From Sphingomonas flavalba (GTDB taxonomy: Bacteria > Pseudomonadota > Alphaproteobacteria > Sphingomonadales > Sphingomonadaceae), in assembly GCF_004796535.1 (NCBI RefSeq), contig NZ_SPHY01000017.1:1-38290 (forward strand): a stretch of DNA of 38,290 bases, given 5' to 3'. This document shows, in pieces, positions 18,697-26,201 of this stretch (position 1 is its first letter; every line of letters begins with the position of its first letter). Under the pieces are notes generated by a model. The model was not told the origin of the DNA. It did not search any database and worked only from the letters and a program-made list of their open reading frames with translations. Position numbers and translations under genes: made by a program.

Positions 18697-20526
18697 CTAC
18701 CAGCCGCAGCGCCTGCCCTTGTTCTGCTCCTTCAGCCAGCCGGCCAGCGGCTGGAAATAGGCGAGCATCGCCTTGCCGCTCATCTCCCGGCTACCGGTGA
18801 ACGCCTCCAGCGCGTCCGGCCAGGGTTTCGACATCCCCATTTCCAGCATCGCGTTGAGCCGCTCCCCCACCTTCTTGTCGTTGTAGAACGAGCAGCGATG
18901 GAGCGGCCCGGTCCAGCCCGCCTGCCGACACGCGGCCTGATAGAATTGGAACTGCAGGATGCGGGCGAGGAAATAGCGGGTGTAGGGCGTGTTGCCCGGC
19001 ACATGGTATTTGGCGCCGGGGTCGAACGCCACCGCGTCGTCGCGCGCAACCGGCGGGGTGATGCCCTGATATTGCAGGCGCAGCGCCGTCCACGCCTTGT
19101 TGTAGTCCGCCGGGGCGATCGCGCCGGAGAACACGCCCCAGCGCCATTTGTCGATCAGCAGGCCGAACGGCAGGAACGCCACCTTGTCCATCGCCTGGCG
19201 CAGCAGCAGGCCGATGTCCTTGTCCGGCCCCGGCACCTGCGCGGCGTCAAGCAGGCCGATCCTGACCAGATAGTCCGGGGTGATCGACAGCGCGACGAAA
19301 TCGCCGATCGCCTCGTGGAAACCGTCATTGGCGCCGTTCAGGTAGAGGAAGGGCTGCTTGTTATAGGCGCGCTGGTAATAGTTGTGGCCCAGTTCGTGGT
19401 GGATGGTCACGAAATCGTCGGAATTGACCTTGATGCACATCTTGATGCGCAGGTCGTCCTTGTTGTCGACGTCCCAGGCGGAGGCGTGGCAGACCACCTC
19501 TCGATCCGCCGGCTTCACGAACATCGAATGCGTCCAGAAGCTGTCGGGCAACGGCGCGAAGCCGAGCGACGAATAGAAGGCCTGGCCGGTGCGGACCATT
19601 TTCAGCGCGTCGTAATTCTGCGCCTTCAGCAGCGCGCCGATGTCATAGCCGATGGCGCCCGTACCCGCCGGGGCGACCACGTCGTAGATATTGCCCCATT
19701 CCTGCGCCCACATGTTGCCGAGCAGGTCGGCGCGGATCGGCCCGGCCTTCGGCTGCACCGCGTCGCCATATTTTTCGTTCAGCTTGGCGCGGGTGTAGCA
19801 GTGAAGCTGGTCGTAGAGCGGCTTCACCTCTCCCCACAGCTTGTCGGCCAGCGCGGCGAACGCGTCGGGCGCCATGTCGTATTGCGACCGCCACATCGCG
19901 CCGACATCGCCATAACCGAGCTCGACCGCGCCCCGGTTGGCGATCTCCACCATCCGCGCATAGTCGGCGCGCATCGGCCGACCGACATTGTCGTGCCAGC
20001 TCGCCCACATCTCCTTCAGCTCGTCTGGATTGCGATTGGTGCCCATCGCCGCCTCGATGTCGCTGCCGCTGATCGGCTGGCCTTTCAGCGTACCCCGGCC
20101 CTTGCCGTAGGTGGAATTGAGGCGGGTGGTGATTTCCGCCAGCTCCTTCGCCGCGCCCGGCGTCGTCGGCGCCGGCAGGACGATGCCGCCGCGCAGCAGA
20201 TCCAGCTTGCGCTTCGTGTCGAACGACAGGCCGGGCACCGCCAGGAATTGCGCCGCACGCTTGGCCAGGCGGACCTGGATGTCGGTGCCCTTCTCCGCAT
20301 AGATGGCGGCGATCGCGTCGGTGTCGTCAGTAATGTAGGTGTTGTTGATCCAGGCGACGCGGCCCGCGTCGACCGAGAAATCGGCCAGTTCCTTTTCCGC
20401 CGCCGCGACGAAGGCGTCGGCCTCCGCCGCGGTCGGCTGGCTGGTGGTGGCGGGCTGGGCGCCGCCGGACGCGCCCGGCAGGGCGAGGGCGGCGGCCAGC
20501 GCCAATGTAGAAATTACGGCTTTCAT
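18697..20526 (-). CDS. M2 family metallopeptidase (ACE-like peptidyl-dipeptidase), exported
   Basis: The 609-residue protein is a zinc peptidase of the angiotensin-converting-enzyme family. A signal peptide covers residues 1 to ~24, with the hydrophobic stretch LALAAALALPGASGGAQ. The zinc motif HELGH lies at 377-381 (His377, Glu378, His381). The third ligand, Glu405, in FHEAIGD lies 24 residues after His381, as in ACE. Members remove C-terminal dipeptides from oligopeptides; here the enzyme is probably periplasmic. I chose ATG 20526 over an in-frame TTG at 20532, with AGGGGGA as ribosome binding site. It lies 51 bp downstream of the hydrolase gene, on the same strand. Confidence 0.95.
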   Translation of the reverse strand: MKAVISTLALAAALALPGASGGAQPATTSQPTAAEADAFVAAAEKELADFSVDAGRVAWINNTYITDDTDAIAAIYAEKGTDIQVRLAKRAAQFLAVPGLSFDTKRKLDLLRGGIVLPAPTTPGAAKELAEITTRLNSTYGKGRGTLKGQPISGSDIEAAMGTNRNPDELKEMWASWHDNVGRPMRADYARMVEIANRGAVELGYGDVGAMWRSQYDMAPDAFAALADKLWGEVKPLYDQLHCYTRAKLNEKYGDAVQPKAGPIRADLLGNMWAQEWGNIYDVVAPAGTGAIGYDIGALLKAQNYDALKMVRTGQAFYSSLGFAPLPDSFWTHSMFVKPADREVVCHASAWDVDNKDDLRIKMCIKVNSDDFVTIHHELGHNYYQRAYNKQPFLYLNGANDGFHEAIGDFVALSITPDYLVRIGLLDAAQVPGPDKDIGLLLRQAMDKVAFLPFGLLIDKWRWGVFSGAIAPADYNKAWTALRLQYQGITPPVARDDAVAFDPGAKYHVPGNTPYTRYFLARILQFQFYQAACRQAGWTGPLHRCSFYNDKKVGERLNAMLEMGMSKPWPDALEAFTGSREMSGKAMLAYFQPLAGWLKEQNKGRRCGW

Positions 20527-20534
20527 GGGCAAAT

Positions 20535-20551
20535 CCCCCTTTGCATGGGGG
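20535..20551 (-). promoter_or_regulatory. Hairpin that would mask the M2 peptidase ribosome binding site
   Basis: On the transcript CCCCC, a seven-base loop ATGCAAA, and GGGGG form a five-pair all-GC stem. The G-run is the core of the Shine-Dalgarno (AGGGGGA) of the M2 peptidase gene, so folding would hide it. This could reduce or regulate translation. Confidence 0.4.
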
Positions 20552-20577
20552 CAGAGTGAGCGGCCGGGCGGGGCCGG

Positions 20578-21333
20578 TCAAGCCGCCAGAAAGTCGGCGA
20601 TCGCCCGCCCCAGCTCCGGCTTCGTCACCGCGCTCATGTGGTTGCCGGGAACGGACTGAAACCGCGCGCCGGGGATCGCAGCGGCAAGCGCCTCGCCCGA
20701 GCCGTTGTCGTCATCCTCGCTGCCGGTGACTACCAGCACCGGGCAGGCGATCGTCGCCAGCGCCGCCTCCGGCGTGTCGACGAAGGTGTCGAGGATCAGC
20801 AGCAGCGCCTCGGCATCGCCGCCGGTGGTCTTCAGGAACCCTTCGGTCAGCCACTCCGCGCTGCCGCGCGGAAAGCTGCCGAGGTTGGTGAGGACGTGGC
20901 GGAAATAGCCGCCCCGCCCCCGCGTATCCAATATGCCTTGCAACCCCATGCCGCACAGCGCCGCCCGGCGCGGGCGGACACCCTGCACCAGCATCCGCAC
21001 CGCCGTCCGCCCGCCCAGCGAATAGCCGGCCAGATCATACTCCCCGTCCGCCAGGCCGAGATGGGCGAGCAGCGCGAAACCGTCGTCGGCCAGTATGTCG
21101 GGCGGGTAGCGGGCCGGGTCATGCGGTTTGTCGCTGTCACCGTGGCCGCGCAGGTCCGGCATGATGACACGAAAGCCGCGCGCGGCGATCGCCTCGGCAT
21201 GGCCGTAGCGGATCCAGTTGGTCTGCGCGTTGGAGAAATAGCCATGGATCAGCAGCAGCGGCCGCCCGGCGCCGACCTCCCGCCACGCCAGCCGGGTGCC
21301 GTCGGGAGCAGTGAAATGCTGGATTGCGGTCAT
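20578..21333 (-). CDS. Alpha/beta hydrolase
   Basis: The 251-residue protein has the alpha/beta-hydrolase layout. The oxyanion region is LLLIHGYFSNAQTNW, followed by DLRGHGDSDKP. The nucleophile elbow is GYSLGG, with Ser105. The acidic residue lies in VVTGSEDDDNG (about 206-209), and the histidine is His232 in PGNHMSA. Substrate cannot be assigned; the set is consistent with an esterase or C-C bond hydrolase. There is no signal peptide. Its ATG overlaps the stop of the upstream GFA gene by four bases, so the two are translationally coupled. Confidence 0.92.
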   Translation of the reverse strand: MTAIQHFTAPDGTRLAWREVGAGRPLLLIHGYFSNAQTNWIRYGHAEAIAARGFRVIMPDLRGHGDSDKPHDPARYPPDILADDGFALLAHLGLADGEYDLAGYSLGGRTAVRMLVQGVRPRRAALCGMGLQGILDTRGRGGYFRHVLTNLGSFPRGSAEWLTEGFLKTTGGDAEALLLILDTFVDTPEAALATIACPVLVVTGSEDDDNGSGEALAAAIPGARFQSVPGNHMSAVTKPELGRAIADFLAA

Positions 21334-21776
21334 GCCGGCATCCCGCCGGTCGCCTTGGTCCAGCGATCGACCAACCCCGGATTCTGGTCGCAGCGATACC
21401 GCTCCAGCTTACCGGTGTCGATCCATGCCGCGTGCAGGCTCTCGGCGCCGAAATGGTGGCGCGGAACGAAGCGCGACGGGTCGTCGAAACTGCCGACGGT
21501 CAGGTCGATATTCTCTCCCTCGTCGAAGCGGAAGGTCAGCGGCGTGCCGCAGGCGGCGCAGAAGCCGCGCTGCGCGATCGGCGAGGAACGATAATAGTCC
21601 GGCTCCGCTGTCAGCCAGCGCACGGCGGCGCGCGGCACGTTGCGGAACGCGATCGACACGCCGCCGGTCGCCCGCTGACACATGCGGCAGTGGCACAGAT
21701 AGGCGTCGTCATTGTCGATCGTCACGGCATAGCGGATGCGGCCGCACTGGCAGCCGCCGGTCATTTCGTCGCTCAT
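21330..21776 (-). CDS. GFA (glutathione-dependent formaldehyde-activating enzyme-like) family protein
   Basis: The 148-residue protein shows the zinc-binding cysteines of the GFA/CENP-V fold: CQCG (Cys9, Cys11), CHCRMC (Cys28, Cys30, Cys33) and CAACG (Cys73, Cys76). The family name comes from a bacterial enzyme reported to condense formaldehyde with glutathione, but most members are uncharacterised. Translation most likely starts at ATG 21776 (MSDEMTGGCQCG); an upstream extension to 21851 lacks homology. The gene is divergent from marR over a 118-bp region and overlaps the hydrolase gene by four bases. Confidence 0.92.
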   Translation of the reverse strand: MSDEMTGGCQCGRIRYAVTIDNDDAYLCHCRMCQRATGGVSIAFRNVPRAAVRWLTAEPDYYRSSPIAQRGFCAACGTPLTFRFDEGENIDLTVGSFDDPSRFVPRHHFGAESLHAAWIDTGKLERYRCDQNPGLVDRWTKATGGMPA

Positions 21777-21840
21777 CGCGAATCTCCCATGTCCGCTTGT
21801 TACCGCCGACGGCGGCAAAGCTGAACACGCGGCAGCGATG

Positions 21841-21870
21841 TTGCGGCGCAACTAAGCGTTGTAATAATAT
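21841..21870 (+). promoter_or_regulatory. Predicted promoter of the marR-emrAB operon
   Basis: TTGCGG (21841-21846) and TAATAT (21865-21870) are separated by 18 bases. The -10 region lies in a marked AT-rich patch within GC-rich DNA. Start of transcription would be near 21877, leaving an 18-base leader with no Shine-Dalgarno before the marR ATG at 21895. Confidence 0.45.
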
Positions 21871-21883
21871 GCACCGCTTATTA
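21862..21883. promoter_or_regulatory. Inverted repeat over the marR promoter, possible MarR operator
   Basis: TAATAA (21862-21867) and TTATTA (21878-21883) are perfect inverted copies separated by ten bases. The repeat covers the -10 element and start site, where an autorepressing MarR dimer would bind. Confidence 0.4.
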
Positions 21884-21894
21884 TTTCACGTGTC

Positions 21895-22341
21895 ATGAGC
21901 GACTCGACCGCTTTTCTGATCGGCGACATTTCCCGGCTGATGCGCCGGCGCTTCGACGAGCGCGCGCGCCGGATCGGCGTCACTCGCCCGCAGTGGCGGA
22001 TGCTGTTCACATTGTCCCGCAACGAAGGCGCCAATCAGGGCACGCTCGCCGAACTGATCGACGTCGAGCCGATCACCCTGTGCCGGATGGTTGACCGGCT
22101 GCAGGACGCCGGGCTGGTCGAGCGCCGGCGCGACCCGGCGGACCGGCGCGCCTGGCAGCTCTACCTGACCGAACAGGCGCACCCGATCCTCGGCCAGCTG
22201 CGCGCGCTCGCCGACTCGCTGTTCGAGGAATGTATGGACGACATCGCCGATGCCGACCGCGCCCGGCTGAACGAGATGCTGACGCGGATCAGGCAGAATC
22301 TGGTCGCCCCCGAAATCGAAAAGGCAATCGCCCATGGCTGA
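21895..22341 (+). CDS. MarR family transcriptional regulator
   Basis: The 148-residue protein has the MarR winged helix: ITRPQW-like VTRPQWRMLFTLSRN, the recognition segment TLAELIDVEPITLCRMVDRLQDAGLVERR, and the wing with DPADRRAWQLYLTE. Flanking helices would form the dimer. MarR proteins usually repress adjacent efflux or detoxification genes until a small phenolic ligand binds. The stop overlaps the next gene (HlyD/EmrA-like) by eight bases, so regulator and pump are probably one transcript. A palindrome in its promoter suggests autorepression. The divergent GFA gene might share this control. Confidence 0.93.
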   Translation: MSDSTAFLIGDISRLMRRRFDERARRIGVTRPQWRMLFTLSRNEGANQGTLAELIDVEPITLCRMVDRLQDAGLVERRRDPADRRAWQLYLTEQAHPILGQLRALADSLFEECMDDIADADRARLNEMLTRIRQNLVAPEIEKAIAHG

Positions 22342-23407
22342 CGCCGACCGCCCGATCATCGCCGCGGGAGAGGTGGAAGCGCCGGTCGAGCAAGTGCCCC
22401 GCCGGCGCCGGGTGCCGCGCCTTGCGCTGATGCTGTCCCTGCCGCTACTGCTGCTCGCCGGCGGCGCCTATCTGTGGCTGACCTCCGGCCGCTATGTCGG
22501 CACCGACAACGCCTATGTCCAGCAGGACAAGGTGTCGGTCAGCGCCGACGTCGCCGGCCGCATCGTCGCCGTGGCGGTGCGCGAGAACCAGACGGTGAAG
22601 GCCGGGGACCTGCTGTTCCGCATCGACCCCGACCCGTACCGCATCGCGCTTGAACAGGCCAACGCCGCGCTCGCCACCGCGCAGGTCGGCGTGACCAGCC
22701 TGCAATCCAGCTACCGCGCAACGCAGGGCGACATCATCGGCGCGCGCGACGCGATCAAGTTCGCGCAGGAGGACTACGACCGGCAGGCGGCGCTGATGAA
22801 GCGCGGCTTCACCACCCTCGCCCGCATGCAGCAGGCCGAGCACGCGCTGCAGCAGGCCAACGTCCAGTTGCGCAACGCCGTCGACAGCGCCGCCGAGGCG
22901 CAGGCCAAGCTGGCGACCGGTAGCGCGGTGCCCGGGGTCAACCCGCAGATCGCCGCGGCCATGGCCGTGCGCGACAAGGCGAAGCTCGATCTGGAGCGGA
23001 CGGAGGTGCGGGCACCGGTACCCGGCCAGGTCAGCCAGTCGACGCGCCTGCAGGTCGGCCAGATGATGATATCCGGCCTGCCGGCCGTCAGCATCGTCAT
23101 CAATGGCCAGTCGTGGGTCGAGGCCAATTTCAAGGAAACCGAACTGGACAACATGCGCGTCGGCCAGCCTGCGGTGGTCAAGTTCGACGCGTTTCCGGGG
23201 ATCACGCTCAAAGGCCATGTCGAGAGCATCGGTGCCGGCACCGGATCGGAATTCTCGGTGCTGCCGGCGCAGAACGCCAACGGCAACTGGGTGAAGGTGA
23301 CCCAGCGCATACCGGTCCGCATCGCGATCGACGGCACACCGCCGCGTCAGCTGATCGCGGGGCAGAGCGCACATGTGAAGGTCGACACCAAGCCCGATGG
23401 CGGCTGA
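22334..23407 (+). CDS. HlyD/EmrA-family membrane fusion protein
   Basis: The 357-residue periplasmic adaptor has a short cytoplasmic N-terminus rich in Arg, one membrane anchor at about 28-49, and then the HlyD pattern. A first lipoyl half begins at about 64 (VSVSADVAGRIVAVAVRENQ), followed by a Gln/Ala-rich coiled-coil hairpin (~105-205). The second lipoyl half (TEVRAPVPGQVSQ) and the beta-barrel domain (WVEANFKETELDNMRVGQ) close the protein. Such adaptors link an inner-membrane transporter to an outer-membrane TolC-type channel; no such channel is encoded in the window. The ATG at 22334 overlaps marR by eight bases, and the stop overlaps the transporter by 11. Confidence 0.94.
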   Translation: MADADRPIIAAGEVEAPVEQVPRRRRVPRLALMLSLPLLLLAGGAYLWLTSGRYVGTDNAYVQQDKVSVSADVAGRIVAVAVRENQTVKAGDLLFRIDPDPYRIALEQANAALATAQVGVTSLQSSYRATQGDIIGARDAIKFAQEDYDRQAALMKRGFTTLARMQQAEHALQQANVQLRNAVDSAAEAQAKLATGSAVPGVNPQIAAAMAVRDKAKLDLERTEVRAPVPGQVSQSTRLQVGQMMISGLPAVSIVINGQSWVEANFKETELDNMRVGQPAVVKFDAFPGITLKGHVESIGAGTGSEFSVLPAQNANGNWVKVTQRIPVRIAIDGTPPRQLIAGQSAHVKVDTKPDGG

Positions 23408-24941
23408 TCCCGATCAGGGCGCCGCGCTGCCGGTCCGGCACCGCGGCCTTCTGACCGTTGCCGTCATGATGGCAACGGTGATGCAGATCCTCGACACCAC
23501 CATCGCCAACGTCGCCCTGCCCCACATGCAGGCGTCGCTGAACGCGACGGTCGACAGCGTCACCTGGGTGCTGACCAGCTATATCGTGGCCTCGGCGATC
23601 GCGATGCCGATCACCGGCTGGCTGTCCGACCGGGTCGGGTCGCGCAATCTGTTCCTCGGCGCGCTTGCCGCCTTCGTCGTCGCGTCGATGCTGTGCGGCA
23701 TCGCCACCAGCCTGGGCGAGATGGTGGTGTTCCGCGCATTCCAGGGCGTCGCCGCCGCGTTCATCAACCCGCTGTCGCAAACCGTGATGCTCGACATCAA
23801 CCCGCCGGAACGGCAGGCGAAGGCGATGGCGGTCTGGGGCATGGGCATCATGGTCGGGCCGATCATGGGGCCAGTGCTCGGCGGCTGGCTGACCGACAAT
23901 TTCAGCTGGCGCTGGTGCTTCTACGTCAACCTACCGGTCGGCATCGTCACGCTGATCATGATGGCCTGGCTGCTGCCGTCGCGGCCGCTGGTCCGGCGGC
24001 GGTTCGACCTGTTCGGCTTCCTGATGCTGGCGCTGGCGATCGCCGCGTTCCAGATCATGCTCGACCGCGGCCAGCAAGAGGACTGGTTCGCCTCGCCGGA
24101 GATCATCCTCGAATGCGGGCTGGCGATCGCCGCCGCCTGGATCTTCGCCATCCACCTCGCCACCGCGAAGCAGCCGATGTTCGAGCGGGAACTGCTGCTC
24201 AATCGCAACCTGCTGACCGCGCTGTTCTTCATGCTGGTCATCGGCCTGATGATGTTCGCGACGATGGCGCTGCTGCCGCCGATGCTGCAGACGCTCTGGG
24301 GCTATTCGGTGATCGACACCGGTATCCTGCTCGCCCCGCGCGGCGTCGGCGTGCTGATCAGCATGTGGATCGCCGGGCAGTTGAGCGGCAAGGTCGACGC
24401 GCGCATCCTGATCGGCAGCGGCATGACCATCGCCGCCTTCTCGCTGTGGCAGATGACGATCTGGTCGCTCGACATGGACTGGTACATGATCGTGGTCAGC
24501 GGCACCGTTCAGGGGCTGGGCATGGGGCTGGTGTTCATTCCGCTCAACATGAGCGCCTTCGCCACCCTCGCCCCGCGCCACCGCACGGAGGGCGCCAGCC
24601 TGCTCAACCTGTTCCGCAGCGTCGGCTCATCCGCCGGCATCTCGCTGGTGATGATGATGCTGGTCCGCAACACACAGGTCAGCCATGCCGACCTGAGCGG
24701 CCACGTCACGCCATTCAGCCTGCCGTCGATCGACCCGGGCAATGCCCAGATGCTGGGTGACGCCGGGACGACGGCGCTGGCGATGATCGATGCCGAGATC
24801 AACCGGCAGGCGCTGATGATCGCCTATCTCGACGACTTCAAGCTGATGATGATCGTCACCGTGCTGGCGATACCGCTGGTCGTGCTTCTGCGGCGGCCGG
24901 CACGTGAAGCCGGCGCGCCGCAGCACGTCACGATGGAATAG
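23397..24941 (+). CDS. DHA2 family multidrug efflux MFS transporter (EmrB/QacA type)
   Basis: The 514-residue protein is a 14-helix drug:H+ antiporter. Diagnostic motifs are LDTTIANVALP (32-42, family motif D1), GWLSDRVGSR (74-83, motif A) and GPIMGPVLGGW (154-164, motif C), which marks antiporters. The length and motifs fit EmrB-type pumps, which work with an EmrA adaptor. The gene overlaps the adaptor gene by 11 bases and ends the marR operon. The stop TAG adjoins a large palindrome (24941-25063). The substrate is unknown. Confidence 0.95.
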   Translation: MAADPDQGAALPVRHRGLLTVAVMMATVMQILDTTIANVALPHMQASLNATVDSVTWVLTSYIVASAIAMPITGWLSDRVGSRNLFLGALAAFVVASMLCGIATSLGEMVVFRAFQGVAAAFINPLSQTVMLDINPPERQAKAMAVWGMGIMVGPIMGPVLGGWLTDNFSWRWCFYVNLPVGIVTLIMMAWLLPSRPLVRRRFDLFGFLMLALAIAAFQIMLDRGQQEDWFASPEIILECGLAIAAAWIFAIHLATAKQPMFERELLLNRNLLTALFFMLVIGLMMFATMALLPPMLQTLWGYSVIDTGILLAPRGVGVLISMWIAGQLSGKVDARILIGSGMTIAAFSLWQMTIWSLDMDWYMIVVSGTVQGLGMGLVFIPLNMSAFATLAPRHRTEGASLLNLFRSVGSSAGISLVMMMLVRNTQVSHADLSGHVTPFSLPSIDPGNAQMLGDAGTTALAMIDAEINRQALMIAYLDDFKLMMIVTVLAIPLVVLLRRPAREAGAPQHVTME

Positions 24942-25063
24942 AGCTTGTCCTGTTTTAAGCGGCACCGGCCCGCGCCCCCACCCGGCCTCCCATATGATAC
25001 TGCCGTTGGGAGGCCGGGTGGGGGCGCGGGCCGGTGCCGATTCCGCTCGAAGCGGACAAACTC
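24941..25063. repeat. Nested palindromic element with 33-bp perfect inverted repeat
   Basis: The arms 24960-24992 and 25007-25039 are perfect reverse complements over 33 bases, separated by a 14-base AT-rich loop (24993-25006). Outer arms GAGCTTGTCC (24941-24950) and GGACAAACTC (25054-25063) match at nine of ten positions. Inside the right flank, TCCGCT-CGA-AGCGGA (25042-25056) forms an extra hairpin. The element fills almost all of the 131-bp gap between the converging MFS and asd genes. It could act as a strong bidirectional terminator. The layered arms also resemble a miniature palindromic repeat or non-autonomous mobile element. No coding sequence is present. Confidence 0.75.
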
Positions 25064-25072
25064 CGGGCGGGC

Positions 25073-26101
25073 TCAGGCCGCTTTCTTCAGGTGGCGCCGG
25101 CCGAGCAGTTCGGCGATCTGCACCGCGTTCAGCGCGGCACCCTTGCGAAGATTGTCGGACACGCACCACAGCACCAGGCCGTTGTCGGTGGTCGGGTCCT
25201 CGCGCACGCGGCTGACATAGGTAGCGAAATCGCCGACGCATTCGACCGGCGTCGCGTATCCGCCGTTCTCGCGCTTGTCGACCAGCATGACGCCGGGCGC
25301 CTCACGCAGCACCGCCTGCGCCTGTTCGGCGGAAATTTCCTTCTCGAACTCGATGGTCAGCGCCTCGGAATGGCCGACAAACACCGGCACTCGCACGCAG
25401 GTGGCGACGATCTTGATGTGCGGGTCGAGGATCTTCTTGGTCTCGACCACCATCTTCCATTCTTCCTTGGTGAAACCATCGTCGAGGAAGCTGTCGATAT
25501 GCGGGATGACGTTGAACGCGATCTGCTTGGTGAACTTCTTCGGCTCGGCGCTGTCGCCGACGAAGATATTGCGGCTCTGCTCGAACAGCTCGTCCATCCC
25601 CGCCTTGCCGGCGCCGGATACCGACTGGTAGGTCGAAACGACGACACGGGTGACCGTCGCCGCATCATGCAGCGGCTTCAGCGCGACGACCATCTGCGCC
25701 GTCGAGCAGTTGGGATTGGCGATGATGTTCTTCTTCGTATAGCCGTCGATCGCATCGGCATTCACTTCCGGCACGATCAGCGGCACGTCCGGGTCCATCC
25801 GGTAGAGCGAGCTGTTGTCGATCACCGTGCAGCCGGCCTTGGCTGCGATCGGCGCATAGATCGCCGTCGCTTCCGACCCGATGGCGAACAGCGCCATGTC
25901 CCAGCCGGCCCAGTCGAAATGCTCGATATTCTTGATCGTCAGCATCCGGCCGGTTTCGCCGAATTCGACCTGATCCCCCGCCGAGCGCGACGAGGCGAGC
26001 ACCGCAATCTCGTCAATCGGGAATTCGCGTTCGGCGAGAATGTTCAGCATCTCGCGCCCGACATTGCCGGTGGCGCCCGCAACAACGACCCGATAACCCA
26101 T
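25073..26101 (-). CDS. asd: Aspartate-semialdehyde dehydrogenase
   Basis: The 342-residue enzyme reduces aspartyl phosphate to aspartate semialdehyde, the branch point for lysine/diaminopimelate, threonine and methionine. The NADP-binding loop is AGATGNVGREML (9-20), the catalytic cysteine is Cys132 in NPNCSTAQM, and the conserved RVPVFVGHSE segment and the C-terminal DNLRKGAALNAVQIAE are present. The length is normal. A strong AAAGGAG precedes the ATG at 26101. It lies downstream of the gcv operon on the same strand, separated by a gap with a hairpin, so it probably has its own promoter. Homoserine kinase (thrB), a later step towards threonine, lies at 33453. Confidence 0.97.
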   Translation of the reverse strand: MGYRVVVAGATGNVGREMLNILAEREFPIDEIAVLASSRSAGDQVEFGETGRMLTIKNIEHFDWAGWDMALFAIGSEATAIYAPIAAKAGCTVIDNSSLYRMDPDVPLIVPEVNADAIDGYTKKNIIANPNCSTAQMVVALKPLHDAATVTRVVVSTYQSVSGAGKAGMDELFEQSRNIFVGDSAEPKKFTKQIAFNVIPHIDSFLDDGFTKEEWKMVVETKKILDPHIKIVATCVRVPVFVGHSEALTIEFEKEISAEQAQAVLREAPGVMLVDKRENGGYATPVECVGDFATYVSRVREDPTTDNGLVLWCVSDNLRKGAALNAVQIAELLGRRHLKKAA

Positions 26102-26154
26102 CTGACTGCTCCTTTGGTGCAGCGCGTCAATACTCGCCGCTGGCCGGATGTCCA

Positions 26155-26195
26155 GCGCGGACAGGTTTGGCGTACTAAAGTTGCGCTGTCCGCGC
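26155..26195 (-). terminator. Inverted repeat after the gcv operon
   Basis: GCGCGGACAG (26155-26164) and CTGTCCGCGC (26186-26195) are perfect 10-base inverted copies around a 21-base loop. They begin seven bases beyond the gcvPB stop (26202), placing the hairpin at the end of the glycine cleavage operon. There is no T-run, so this may be a stability hairpin rather than an intrinsic terminator. Confidence 0.5.
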
Positions 26196-26201
26196 CCTGT
26201 C

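Noticed and set aside
18898-20559. 553-codon plus-strand frame opposite the M2 peptidase
   Set aside because: Antisense shadow; the minus-strand frame has a signal peptide and zinc motif.
23397-24941. Possible frameshift or truncation in the DHA2 transporter
   Set aside because: The length (514 residues), motifs and C-terminus match a complete 14-helix pump.
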